Origin: an uncultured Parabacteroides sp.
GTDB taxonomy: Bacteria > Bacteroidota > Bacteroidia > Bacteroidales > Tannerellaceae
Length of the DNA: 44,190 bases
Assembly (NCBI GenBank): GCA_947036995.1
Contig: CAMQTD010000002.1
Coordinates: 1 to 44,190, forward strand
Direction: 5' to 3'
Below the pieces are notes generated by a model. It saw nothing but the letters and a program-made list of their open reading frames with translations. It did not search any database and was not told the DNA's origin. This document shows positions 1 to 10,010 of this stretch, one piece after another. The position numbers and the translations under genes are program-made. How positions within the stretch are numbered: position 1 is the stretch's first letter; the number at the start of each line of letters is the position of its first letter.

Positions 1-1532
1 CCGTTTAACTTTTCGCATAGCATAGTGTATTGGCTTGGATCTGCTGTGGTAATAATAACGGGGAAGTTGAGGCGTCTAATCATCACTTTTGTATCTATCT
101 TTCCATCACTTTTATTAGTCAATACGGGGAACAGACGTGGATATCCTGTGCGACGCTGTTCTGCCCACGCTTCGCAACCATCAGGATAGCAGGCAATCCA
201 CTTTTGTGTGATTATTTTCTCTAGCTTTGTTTCATTCGTGGCTGTTTCATCCCATCGGGGGGAGACTTGGCATTGAGCTTTAATATTGTAAAATGAGTCA
301 AAGGCATCTATGTAGTCGTTGGCTTTGGCATTGCTTTTTAAATACTCTTCGGCATTTTTTGCTCCCCATTGTACAAAAGATTCTATAACACCTTGTTCGT
401 AACAATGGGCAACAGATTCCGAAGTCCATCCTCTAAGCGCCGCTTCAGCTCGTAAAAACCATATCTCAGAAGCACTCATGAGTATAGCATCCGTATTTTG
501 TGCAACCGTACTGTTAGAATGTGTTCTGTATTTTATGTGATTGAATCCCGTACCCTGTCTGATCCCTTTGTATAGACCTTTACAAATGCCCCCAGTTGAG
601 GTATTAAAATAATATGGTAAGCGTGGATCTTTGTATCCAGTTAAAATAGACTCCATATTCGCATTCATTGAAACTTCGCCCCATGTATGGTTAATAACAC
701 CTAGTGGGTTTGTATAACCTGTTCCATTGGTAGATACGGCAACTACTTCATTTGCCATTGCTAACACCCCTCCATTGTTTGGGTTTAAAGCAGCTAAAGC
801 TTGTTGCTTTGCTAAAATAGGATTTGCCATTGCTATACGTAGGGCTAAGCGTAAACGTAACGAGTTTGCAAATTGAAGCCATTGCCTTACTCCTTTTTGT
901 CCTACAGGCATTATCATATCAAATTTATGGAAGAGTGTTTGATCTTTTTCTACTCTTAATATGAGGATTGCTTGCTCTAAATCGTTGAAAAATGCTTGGT
1001 AAGCCTCTGCTTGCGAGTCGGGTACTACACCTGTAAGTGCAGATGCAAAGTGCGTATAAACAATGGGCCCATATATATCTGATACACGATGCATAACTTC
1101 AACTTTTAGAATTTTGGTAACGGCAAAAAGTTCTGGATAGGTATACTGTGTTAAGTCTTCAGATTTTTTTATTTCTGTAAGGATATAGCCATAAGTGTTT
1201 TCCCACAGCGCACCATTCCAACTATTATTTAGATTATAGACGGAATTAGAGAGTCCAGCATTAAAAGGTGTAAAGTCGTGCATATAGCCCGAAAACATAT
1301 CAGCATTCAGATTTTGCATCATTTGGAAAGGCCAGTTTTTACCCTTTCCCCAGTCGTAATTAAAGTAGATTCCTTGTTGGATTATTCGCAGTGGAATGCC
1401 ATATCGATTGTAGTCGTACTCTTTCTCTTCTTCGCTAAAGCCTGTTTCGTCGCTGTTAAATGTTTCGAAATTTTTGGTGCACGCCATGCAACTGATGGCG
1501 ATTATGAGTAATCTGATGTGTATTAGTTTCAT
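1..1532 (-). CDS. SusD/RagB-family nutrient-binding outer membrane lipoprotein (partial, runs off left edge)
   Basis: Absent from the ORF track because its stop lies outside the window. Minus-strand translation from the ATG at 1530-1532 gives MKLIHIRLLIIAISCMACTKNFETFNSDETGFSEEEKEYDYNRYGIPLR..., a lipoprotein signal followed by SusD-like sequence. It lies directly downstream of a SusC gene. Confidence 0.88.
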   Translation of the reverse strand, partial: MKLIHIRLLIIAISCMACTKNFETFNSDETGFSEEEKEYDYNRYGIPLRIIQQGIYFNYDWGKGKNWPFQMMQNLNADMFSGYMHDFTPFNAGLSNSVYNLNNSWNGALWENTYGYILTEIKKSEDLTQYTYPELFAVTKILKVEVMHRVSDIYGPIVYTHFASALTGVVPDSQAEAYQAFFNDLEQAILILRVEKDQTLFHKFDMIMPVGQKGVRQWLQFANSLRLRLALRIAMANPILAKQQALAALNPNNGGVLAMANEVVAVSTNGTGYTNPLGVINHTWGEVSMNANMESILTGYKDPRLPYYFNTSTGGICKGLYKGIRQGTGFNHIKYRTHSNSTVAQNTDAILMSASEIWFLRAEAALRGWTSESVAHCYEQGVIESFVQWGAKNAEEYLKSNAKANDYIDAFDSFYNIKAQCQVSPRWDETATNETKLEKIITQKWIACYPDGCEAWAEQRRTGYPRLFPVLTNKSDGKIDTKVMIRRLNFPVIITTADPSQYTMLCEKLN

Positions 1533-1544
1533 TTTTTCACGTTA

Positions 1545-4500
1545 TTAAATGGTTGCTTGAATGCTGAATCCTATGCTACGAGTGGTAGGAATACCGAATA
1601 CATCAATCCCTTGATTGTCGTTTCCCGTAGAGAGTATCATATCTGGATCGAATGGTGCAGGTTTATAGAAAAAAAATAGATTACGTGCAATCAATGAGAG
1701 TTGAACTTGCTTGAATATACCACTTCGCAGCATCCACTGTTTGGGCAAGCTGTATCCAATGGAGAGTTCGCGAAGGCGTATGTTTGTGGCATCAAACATA
1801 TAATTTTCGGTAACGCCACTACGCCCACCAATATGTTGATAGAACTCTTTTACATTTTGTATTTTTTTTCCTTCAAGTGTAACACTATAGTTATCTCTAT
1901 CATATCCAGATCTTTCACTTACACCCAATTCATCTAATAGGGCTTCTGTTTGGGAGAGTATCTCACCTCCGAATCTACCATCAATTAAAAAGGATAATGA
2001 GACATTTTTATATTTGAATTGATTGTTCCAACCCAACATAAAATCGGGATTACAATTACCAACTTTGGCTGTATTTCCGTTTCCTGTTGTTACTGGTAAC
2101 CCTTCATCATTGTAAATGATCGTGCCGTTTTTATCTCTTTTAAAGGCCTTTCCGTAGATGTCACCAAATGCCCCACCTTCTACTAAACGCATTGAATAGG
2201 TAGACGAAAATCCTTCGTCTCCATAGATAAAGATAGGGAGGTCTGGGTGGAGTGCTTTTACCTTGTTTTTATTGGTTGCATAGTTTATTTCACTATTCCA
2301 TGTAAAATGTGTGTTAAAGATGGGTGTTCCTCCCATTATAATCTCAACACCTTGATTTTGTATATCTCCAGCATTCACATAATAATATTTGTATGCAGCA
2401 CCAGCAGGGGCAGGTAGGGTGAAGAGTTGATTTTTAGTATTCGTTTTATAGAAAGTTGCATCTATATAAAAACGGTTGGCAAATAGATTTAAAGCAGCAC
2501 CCAATTCGATGGATTCATTTCTTTCAGACTCTAATTCGTCAAAGGGGGCTTTGTCGTTTGTAATAATGCCACCACCAGCAGTAATTTCGCTCGTGGGATT
2601 GCTTACATAGATTGGAAGATCATTTCCTACATGGCTCCAACTGGCACGTAGTTTGGCAAGAGAGATCCAGTTGGGTAAATTGAATGAATGATTGATAATC
2701 CAAGAGGATCCGATAGAAGGATAGAAAAACCCATTAGCTGCATTTTTAGTGTAGGCTAGTGTCGAAGACCAATCGTTACGTGCTGTGAGGTCAAGAAATA
2801 GTTGGTCGTTGTAGCCAATCTGAGCTGTACCAAAAAGGGATTGGATCTGTTTATGTTCATTGTTTTTTTCTTCAATATAGGCATTAGACGAGAAATTAAT
2901 ATTTGCAACAGTAAATACGTTAGGGTAGTGGAGCGAGGCGGTTTTAGAGTCTAACCGTAGCGTTGTATTCTTATGATCCGAAATGCTACCACCCATTCCG
3001 ATATTAAACTCCCAATTCTCATATTTTTGATTGATAAGGGCTAATATATCGGCATAAAGAAGACTTTCTGTACTACTGAAATCAATATACCGCCCATTCT
3101 CACCAGCAATACTTGGAGAGGTAGAGGCATATATTTTTTGTTGGAAATCATCGCTAATATAGTCGTTAGTTCCACGCATTTGAATATTTAGCCAAGGAGT
3201 GACTTTTAAGTTGGCAGCGATAGAGGCTAAGGCACGTATTCGTTTCTCTGTAGTCTGTATTCGGTTGGTCAACCAGTAGGGATTCTGTTGATATTCGTTA
3301 ATGTTTGTATGCCAATTTTGGATAGGCATATTACGATCTTCGTTGTATAATTCAAAATCATCCTTGTAGGGTGTAATATCCATTCCACGAGGGAATGTGT
3401 AGAGTCCAACTAAAGGATTCATATATAAACCACCAGGGGTAGGTCTGTTCTTAATGCGCTGAGATACTAAAGTAATATTACCATCTATAGAGAGTTTATT
3501 CTCGAAAAACGAGGCAGACTCGTGTAGGCTGATGTTATGTTTGCTTAGTTTATTATTTTCAATAATGCCATTAGTCGTTGTATTTGCGTACGAAAGATAG
3601 GAGCGCAACATCTCATTACCTCCCGAAACAGAAACCGATTGGATCGATGTGAATCCATTTTGGTAGAAATCGCTTATGTTGTCTGTTGCTTTATGAGCAA
3701 GTTTATTCCCCCAACTATTATTTGAATTTTTAAGAGATCCATAGCCACTTTGTAGTTTGGGTAACGAGATGGCTTGGTCTACCAAGATCGTCGAGTTGTA
3801 ATTTACGGTTGTTTGATTGGCTATACCTTGTTTTAATGTAATAAGGACTACACCATTTGAAGCCTGCATACCATACAATGCTGCAGCCGATCCACCTTTA
3901 AGTATTGTCAAACTTTCAATATCATCAGGGTTAATTGCCGATATACCATCACTTCCACTCTTGTTGCCTGAATCTGCGACACCACCAATAGCAGTCGCTA
4001 TTTGCTCATAATTACTATTTAAAATCGGTACCCCGTTGATAACATAGAGAGGTTGGTTATTTCCTGTAACCGAACGGTTTCCTCGGATTGATACCTTAAC
4101 AGCTCCACCAATGCCCGATGCACTGCGAGATATCTGTACCCCTGATATTTTACCAGCAAGTGTATTCATAAGATTAGACTCTTTAATGAGGGATGTTTCT
4201 TTGCTTTCAATTTTTTGTGTGGCATAGGTAAGTGTTCTTTTTTCTTTTTCTATTCCGAGTGCTGTGATCACAATCTCATCTAAAGAGTGTGTGCTTTCTT
4301 TTAGTATAATGTGGAGAGAATCTTCTCCTGTGTATTTTCTATTTGTTGTTTGATACCCTAAAAGAGAAACTGCAATCGAATTACCTTTGGTGAGTTGTAG
4401 TGTGAATTCGCCTTTTACATTACTACTTGTACCTAAGTGAGTTCCCTTAATAAGGACAATAGCTCCAGGTATTGCACGATTATTAGCATCAACGACATCA

Positions 4501-4853
4501 CCAAATACTTTGTTATATTTGGCTTGATGCAAAGGAATCAGCGACTCTTTTTTTGTAAGTATAATCTGTTTATTTACGATAGTGTATGCAATATCACTTT
4601 TGTCGAAAAGGTTGATTAATAAAGTGAAGAAATTTCTTTTTTTAAGTGATTCTTGATTAAATTGTGTAGTCTGATTAATATCAATGGCTTGCGAATTGTA
4701 GATAAAGGAATAGTCTGTAGCCCCCTCTATATAAGATAACGCCTCAGAAAGTTTCATTTCTGATGATATATCCTTTTGTGCTGACAGGATAAAGAGTGGT
4801 AAGATCAAAAGAATAAATGTGATTATATGCTTCATAAATATCTTCAATTTCAA
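1545..4853 (-). CDS. SusC/RagA-family TonB-dependent outer membrane transporter with N-terminal STN (secretin/TonB short) domain
   Basis: 1102 aa. STN-like N-terminus (MKLSEALSYIEGATDYSFIYNSQAIDI...IVNKQIILTKK), CarboxypepD_reg-like domain (VFGDVVDANNRAIPGAIVLIKGTHLGTSSNVKGEFTL), plug (GGSAAALYGMQASNGVVLITLKQG) and the terminal SusC signature YMFDATNIRLRELSIGYSLP. Confidence 0.95.
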   Translation of the reverse strand: MKLKIFMKHIITFILLILPLFILSAQKDISSEMKLSEALSYIEGATDYSFIYNSQAIDINQTTQFNQESLKKRNFFTLLINLFDKSDIAYTIVNKQIILTKKESLIPLHQAKYNKVFGDVVDANNRAIPGAIVLIKGTHLGTSSNVKGEFTLQLTKGNSIAVSLLGYQTTNRKYTGEDSLHIILKESTHSLDEIVITALGIEKEKRTLTYATQKIESKETSLIKESNLMNTLAGKISGVQISRSASGIGGAVKVSIRGNRSVTGNNQPLYVINGVPILNSNYEQIATAIGGVADSGNKSGSDGISAINPDDIESLTILKGGSAAALYGMQASNGVVLITLKQGIANQTTVNYNSTILVDQAISLPKLQSGYGSLKNSNNSWGNKLAHKATDNISDFYQNGFTSIQSVSVSGGNEMLRSYLSYANTTTNGIIENNKLSKHNISLHESASFFENKLSIDGNITLVSQRIKNRPTPGGLYMNPLVGLYTFPRGMDITPYKDDFELYNEDRNMPIQNWHTNINEYQQNPYWLTNRIQTTEKRIRALASIAANLKVTPWLNIQMRGTNDYISDDFQQKIYASTSPSIAGENGRYIDFSSTESLLYADILALINQKYENWEFNIGMGGSISDHKNTTLRLDSKTASLHYPNVFTVANINFSSNAYIEEKNNEHKQIQSLFGTAQIGYNDQLFLDLTARNDWSSTLAYTKNAANGFFYPSIGSSWIINHSFNLPNWISLAKLRASWSHVGNDLPIYVSNPTSEITAGGGIITNDKAPFDELESERNESIELGAALNLFANRFYIDATFYKTNTKNQLFTLPAPAGAAYKYYYVNAGDIQNQGVEIIMGGTPIFNTHFTWNSEINYATNKNKVKALHPDLPIFIYGDEGFSSTYSMRLVEGGAFGDIYGKAFKRDKNGTIIYNDEGLPVTTGNGNTAKVGNCNPDFMLGWNNQFKYKNVSLSFLIDGRFGGEILSQTEALLDELGVSERSGYDRDNYSVTLEGKKIQNVKEFYQHIGGRSGVTENYMFDATNIRLRELSIGYSLPKQWMLRSGIFKQVQLSLIARNLFFFYKPAPFDPDMILSTGNDNQGIDVFGIPTTRSIGFSIQATI

Positions 4854-4915
4854 TGAGTCTAGTTTTGTTTTGTAAAATTAAATGAAATTTTGTATGTAGC
4901 ATTATAAAATAGCAA

Positions 4916-4958
4916 AAAGTAGGCTTTATCACTATGTTAAAGTGATAAAACCTACTTT
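4916..4958 (-). terminator. Hairpin (18-bp stem) between susD2 and susC1; candidate terminator/attenuator
   Basis: AAAGTAGGCTTTATCACT / AGTGATAAAACCTACTTT, 18-bp arms with one mismatch that is G-U in the minus-strand RNA. A T-rich tract follows on the minus strand. Confidence 0.65.
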
Positions 4959-4970
4959 ATTTAGAATATA

Positions 4971-4993
4971 TAGTAACTTATTGTAAGTTACTA
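4971..4993. repeat. Perfect 10-bp inverted repeat (TAGTAACTTA-TTG-TAAGTTACTA)
   Basis: Read directly from the sequence. It is a second hairpin 12 nt from the one at 4916-4958, just downstream of the susD2 stop. Confidence 0.7.
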
Positions 4994-5012
4994 TGATTCG
5001 ATATTGGATTAA

Positions 5013-6677
5013 TTATTGTTTCGAAGTACAATAATTTGAATTTATATCCCACCAAAGTTTAGTTGAAGAAACATCTGTTCCTTCTAATAAAGCAACTCCT
5101 TTTTTATACTCATCGAGATTAATTCTAATCTCATTCGTTGGGTATTGCATACGCTTAATAAAGTTAGTTGGATCTAATACATTTTTATTCGAATTATTAT
5201 AAGTCGTTTCTTTAGATTCAACGCGATACAATGGCACATCAAAGCGAGGTAGGTTTAATCTGCGTTTATCATTCCATCCCTCCCAAGAGTTATCTGGGAA
5301 GTTTGCAAGATATTTTTGTGTCATAATTTTTTCAAGTACTGTATTACCTGCACCAACTGCATCTGTATAGCTAGCACTTGTACCTGCAACATTCTTTTCG
5401 GTAGAAGTTAAATAAGTATCAACTTGATTTTCTACGTTCCAATGTTTGAAAGATGCACGAACACCATTTTCATATTCTGATTTAGCATTACCTGTAATAA
5501 ATCCACGTGCTATTGCTTCTGCCTTTAAGAAGCAAACTTCTGAAAAAAGGAATAGATCATAAGGTCTTCCTTTATATTGCTGTCCATCTTTCATTAAGAA
5601 ACCTAATTCAGGATAATAATCAGCAGTGTATTTACCTGCATCCATCTCCGATTTTTTAGGTCCTGGCTCTAATCCTATCCATTCAGGTTTGTCTCCTGGT
5701 TGGAACATTTTCACGGCACGAGGGTCGATGTTTTTAGGAGTACTTGTTAGCTCTTGAGGAACTTTACCTGTCGTTTTAAGCCCTTTAGGAAAAGGAATAC
5801 CTCCAATATTATTTACCAATTTCTCAAAAGTTGTAGACATATTAAGAGGTCCACCCCAACCGATTTGGAACATCGTGTAGTTATAATCTTGTCCCCAATC
5901 ACCATTATTTTTAGGAGGCATATAAGCATTGTCAGCATCACTTATAAAAACACCACCTTCAATAGCTTTTGCAGCTTCAGCTTTACATAAGTCAGCGCTT
6001 ACTTCGCTCAAACGTAAAGCAAATCGAAGACGCAATGAGTTGGCAAATTTTTTCCATTTAGCAATATCTCCACCATATGTAACATCAGTACTTGGATTAA
6101 TAAAGATACCATTAGGTGATTTCTCGTCAAATAAAGTAAGCGCCTCTTCAATCTCAGTAAAAAACTCTTTATATTGATCTTCAACAGACATATATGGAGG
6201 GTTTGCTACAATTTCGCCATCATAACGAGGGAATGGAATTGGACCAAACATATCTGTTGCACGACTTTGAACATATACACGGTATATTTTAGCCCATGCA
6301 ATGGCATTTGTATATTCAGTACCTTTTGTTTCAAGATTTCTTAAAGCTATATTAATGGAAGCGATCCATTTTTGGTTTAAATCCCAATAACCAGAACTCC
6401 AACCATCATTCATGATATAGTTACGCGAATCCCATCCACCACCATCAATCACCATCTGTGAAAATATATCGATCGATAATGCTTTGATACGCTGCTCATA
6501 ATCTGCTCCTTCAATGGTTGGTGCAGCTCTTAGGATTGTTGTTAAACGCGCATCGTCAAAATTGTAATTCTCATCTGTTGTTGGTTTATTCGGGTTGTTA
6601 TTAAGCCCTGTTAAATCGCAACTTGTTGTGCTTACTGCTAATAAGAAGCAGCTTGCTATTATATTGAATGCTTTCAT
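5013..6677 (-). CDS. SusD/RagB-family outer membrane lipoprotein
   Basis: 554 aa. Lipoprotein signal (IIASCFLLAVSTTSCDLTGLNNNPNKPT) and SusD-like features (WAKIYRVYVQSRATDMFGPIPFPRYDG, KKFANSLRLRFALRLSEV, FLFSEVCFLKAEAIARG). Paired with a SusC gene. Confidence 0.95.
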   Translation of the reverse strand: MKAFNIIASCFLLAVSTTSCDLTGLNNNPNKPTTDENYNFDDARLTTILRAAPTIEGADYEQRIKALSIDIFSQMVIDGGGWDSRNYIMNDGWSSGYWDLNQKWIASINIALRNLETKGTEYTNAIAWAKIYRVYVQSRATDMFGPIPFPRYDGEIVANPPYMSVEDQYKEFFTEIEEALTLFDEKSPNGIFINPSTDVTYGGDIAKWKKFANSLRLRFALRLSEVSADLCKAEAAKAIEGGVFISDADNAYMPPKNNGDWGQDYNYTMFQIGWGGPLNMSTTFEKLVNNIGGIPFPKGLKTTGKVPQELTSTPKNIDPRAVKMFQPGDKPEWIGLEPGPKKSEMDAGKYTADYYPELGFLMKDGQQYKGRPYDLFLFSEVCFLKAEAIARGFITGNAKSEYENGVRASFKHWNVENQVDTYLTSTEKNVAGTSASYTDAVGAGNTVLEKIMTQKYLANFPDNSWEGWNDKRRLNLPRFDVPLYRVESKETTYNNSNKNVLDPTNFIKRMQYPTNEIRINLDEYKKGVALLEGTDVSSTKLWWDINSNYCTSKQ

Positions 6678-6705
6678 CTGTATTCTGTATTATTTTGGTT
6701 GATAA

Positions 6706-9700
6706 TTAAAATGCTACATTCAGGTTGAAACCTAAACTGCGCATAGTTGGCATAGATCCGTACTCAATACCTTGAGCATTACCTGTTGTATAAGCTGCCT
6801 CTGGGTCAAATCCTTTTGTGTTGCTATAGATCATAAATAAATTACGTCCTACAAAACTACATTTAACACGGCTGAAAGGTGTTTTTGCTAACCATTTATT
6901 TGGAAGTGAATAACCGATACTTAATTCGCGTAGGCGGATATTTGTTGCATCATACATAAATTCTTCTGTAATACCTGAAACACCTGTCCAATATTCTTGT
7001 GCACTGATTTTTTTACTGTTTGCAGAACCATCAGCTAATACGCCAGGAATAACTAGATCGCCATCGCGTCCGTTCAATGTATTAGCAAGTGTTCCACTTG
7101 CATTTCCTACTTTGATAGATCCCATGTACACATCACCACCGTAACGCATATCAATCATTGCATTTACAGTAATATTTTTGTAAGAAAATGTATTGCTCCA
7201 TCCAGCCATCCAGCTTGGTTGGAAATTACCTAATTTTATCATGTCATCAGTTTTCAAAGGAACACCTGTTTCTCCAATAACTATTTGACCTGCATCATTA
7301 CGTTGGTATCCATATCCGTATATATCACCATAAGACCCACCTTCGCGTGCTACTACTCTAAGGAATGTAACGGATTGATCACTTAATATTTGTTCTTTAG
7401 TATCACCTGTTAATTCAATGATTTTATTGTCATTTTTTGACCAATTTAATTGAGTATCCCATGTAAATCCGTAAGATGTTTGTACGGGAGTTCCTGTTAA
7501 AGCGATTTCAAAACCACTGTTTTCAACATTTCCTGCATTTACCATCTTTTGTTTATATCCTGTAGCTGCAGGAACTGCAATTTTCAAGATTTGGTCTTTA
7601 GCATTTTTCTTGTAGTATGCAAAGTCAAAACCAAGACGGTTATTGAATGCTTTTAGATCCAATCCAACTTCCCAAGAATTGATTGTTTCACTTTTTAGGT
7701 TTGGATTTGCAATCCAATTAGCACTATTAACTTCAAGCGCACCATTTTTATAATCAATATTCATATAGTCTCTAAGCATATAAGCGTCAGTATCATTACC
7801 TACTTGAGCCCATGATAAGCGCACTTTACCAAAACTAAGAATACCTGTATTCACATCCATTTGTTGAAGCATTTGAGTAAATACCCAACTACCACCTACT
7901 GATGGGTAGAAGTATGAACTGTTTTCTTTAGGAAGTGTAGACGACCAGTCGTTACGAGCAGTTAAATCTAAGTATAAGTAATTGTCCCAAGATAAAGAAG
8001 CTGTTCCGTAAATCGAATTGATCTGCTTACGTGTTGTTGAATAGTCTCCTTTGCGGTTCAAACCATTGGTGACGGCATAAAAATCAGGAATTGCTAAACC
8101 ATTAGCTTCGGCACGTTGCCATGTAGAAGCTCTATACATGATATTACCTCCAAAAGCACCAACGATACCAAATTTATTCCAATTACCTTTAGCTGTAAAT
8201 AAGAAGTCCGAGTTGTTTTCAGTGAATTTTTCATTTACAACACTATAATCACCCGTACTTTGCCAGTATGGAGTTCCTGTAGCATGCGTATTTTCATACT
8301 GAACAGTGTATAAGTCCATACCTGTACGTAAATTCAAATCTAACCAATCAGTAAACTGAACTTTAATCGAAGCTAAACCAATAAAACGGTCTTTTTTATC
8401 TTTGTTTGTGTTTTTCAAAGAGCTCCAATATGGGTTGTGATTATTTGCAGCATGTGTATCAATAAATGCAGCTGGTTTACCATCAGGACGTGCCCAACCT
8501 GTACTTTCAAAAGCACTGTAATCAGAAAATCCTACATTTCGAGGTGTTTGTAAGTTGTTCAAAAACAAGTTGTCAGGGTCTCCTGCAAGTTTGATGCGGT
8601 TTTTAGAGTGTTGGTTGATGTATGTAACTTTCATGTCTGAAGATACATATTTACCAAAATTACCAGTAGAACGTAAGTTGATAGATGTTCTATCAAAATC
8701 ATTTCCAGGAATTACACCTTTGTTGTCAAGTCGAGAAGCAGAAGCACGGAATGTTGCATTCTCACCACCCGTACTCATATCAATACTGTTAGTCCAAGTA
8801 GTACCTGTTTGCATAAAATCTTTGTAGAAATTATTGTCACGAGCTGAGTACGCATGGCTTCCAAGTCCATTCTCTACAATCGAACCATCCATTTGAGCAC
8901 CCCAGTTATTAGCTTGTGTTCTGTCAAATTCACCACCTGAACCCTGTCCATACATGTTTTGCATTTCTGGAGTTTCCATTGGATTATCAAATGTTAAATT
9001 GGAGTTTACAGAGATACCGAGTCCTTTACGTTGAGATCCTTTTTTAGTTGTAATCATTACTACACCATTACCAGCACGACTACCATAAAGCGCAGCAGCA
9101 GCAGGACCTTTTAATACAGACATGCTTTCGATATCGTCAGGAGAGATATCAGAAATACCAGAACCTTTATCTATATTTTTGTTTCCCCAGAAATCATCAG
9201 TACCACCACTGAAGTTATCAATTGGAACACCGTCTACTACTACGAGTGGTTGGTTGTTACTTCCAATAGAGTTATTTCCACGAATTACAATACGTGAAGA
9301 TCCAGCAGGACCTGTACCCGATTGCTTTACTTGCAAACCAGCCACTTTTCCCGAAAGAGAATTTACTACGTTTGGATCGCGTGCTTCGGTAAGTTGGTCT
9401 CCTTTAATTTCACTCATAGAGTATCCCAGCGCCTTTTTATCACGTTTGATACCCAAAGCTGTAACCACAACTTCGTCTAGCGCTTTGGTGTCTTCTTTTA
9501 GTTGAACATCTATTTTTAGTTGATTTTTAACTGCAACTTCAGCAGTTACATAACCAACCATACTATATTGAATTGCTTTTCCGTCTTGTACTTCTAGTGT
9601 GTAGTTTCCATCCAGATCACTAACGGTACCAATCGTAGTTCCTTTTACAAGGATACTTACACCTGGTAATCCATAGCCATCGAGAGCATCCGTTACAACA

Positions 9701-9804
9701 CCAGAAATGGTTTGTGCCGTTGCTCCTAAAACAGAAATAAACGAAAATAATAGAGCTATTGCTCCCTTTAGGCATCGATGCCCAGTTAATGTTTTAATAC
9801 GCAT
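6706..9804 (-). CDS. SusC/RagA-family TonB-dependent outer membrane transporter (no STN domain)
   Basis: 1032 aa. Signal peptide, carboxypeptidase-regulatory-like domain (ISGVVTDALDGYGLPGVSILVKGTTIGTVSDLDGNYTL), plug (GPAAAALYGSRAGNGVVMITTKKG), terminal YDATNIRLRELSIGYSLP. Confidence 0.96.
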   Translation of the reverse strand: MRIKTLTGHRCLKGAIALLFSFISVLGATAQTISGVVTDALDGYGLPGVSILVKGTTIGTVSDLDGNYTLEVQDGKAIQYSMVGYVTAEVAVKNQLKIDVQLKEDTKALDEVVVTALGIKRDKKALGYSMSEIKGDQLTEARDPNVVNSLSGKVAGLQVKQSGTGPAGSSRIVIRGNNSIGSNNQPLVVVDGVPIDNFSGGTDDFWGNKNIDKGSGISDISPDDIESMSVLKGPAAAALYGSRAGNGVVMITTKKGSQRKGLGISVNSNLTFDNPMETPEMQNMYGQGSGGEFDRTQANNWGAQMDGSIVENGLGSHAYSARDNNFYKDFMQTGTTWTNSIDMSTGGENATFRASASRLDNKGVIPGNDFDRTSINLRSTGNFGKYVSSDMKVTYINQHSKNRIKLAGDPDNLFLNNLQTPRNVGFSDYSAFESTGWARPDGKPAAFIDTHAANNHNPYWSSLKNTNKDKKDRFIGLASIKVQFTDWLDLNLRTGMDLYTVQYENTHATGTPYWQSTGDYSVVNEKFTENNSDFLFTAKGNWNKFGIVGAFGGNIMYRASTWQRAEANGLAIPDFYAVTNGLNRKGDYSTTRKQINSIYGTASLSWDNYLYLDLTARNDWSSTLPKENSSYFYPSVGGSWVFTQMLQQMDVNTGILSFGKVRLSWAQVGNDTDAYMLRDYMNIDYKNGALEVNSANWIANPNLKSETINSWEVGLDLKAFNNRLGFDFAYYKKNAKDQILKIAVPAATGYKQKMVNAGNVENSGFEIALTGTPVQTSYGFTWDTQLNWSKNDNKIIELTGDTKEQILSDQSVTFLRVVAREGGSYGDIYGYGYQRNDAGQIVIGETGVPLKTDDMIKLGNFQPSWMAGWSNTFSYKNITVNAMIDMRYGGDVYMGSIKVGNASGTLANTLNGRDGDLVIPGVLADGSANSKKISAQEYWTGVSGITEEFMYDATNIRLRELSIGYSLPNKWLAKTPFSRVKCSFVGRNLFMIYSNTKGFDPEAAYTTGNAQGIEYGSMPTMRSLGFNLNVAF

Positions 9805-9890
9805 ATTATTTATATTTAAGGTGAAAAATTTATCATTTCCCTCTCATATAGATAACTTTGCGAACATATTATTTATATAAGAGGAGAAAA

Positions 9891-9956
9891 ATGCTGCGTC
9901 AACAGCGTTTTGAAAAATCTCTGAAATAGCGAGAGGATGCGTCAACATTCTCTCGT
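9891..9956. repeat. Two direct copies of TGCGTCAACA, each inside a separate hairpin, upstream of susC2
   Basis: TGCGTCAACA at 9895-9904 (within GCTG-cgtcaa-CAGC) and at 9938-9947 (within CGAGAG...CTCTCG), 43 bp apart. Confidence 0.6.
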
Positions 9957-10010
9957 TTTTTGTAATTCAGTAATAAAAATTAATCTCTCATAGGCGATTC
10001 TCTTTATATA

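Noticed and set aside
4744-4932. 62-aa minus-strand ORF at the susC1 start
   Set aside because: Overlaps the susC1 start and the intergenic hairpin; more likely leader sequence than protein.
9122-9505. 127-aa plus-strand ORF opposite susC2
   Set aside because: Antisense frame over the conserved SusC plug domain.
9891-9929. 12-codon plus-strand ORF after GAGGAGAAAA (MLRQQRFEKSLK)
   Set aside because: A plausible Shine-Dalgarno but in an antisense leader with no downstream plus gene; A-rich sequence makes such matches common here.
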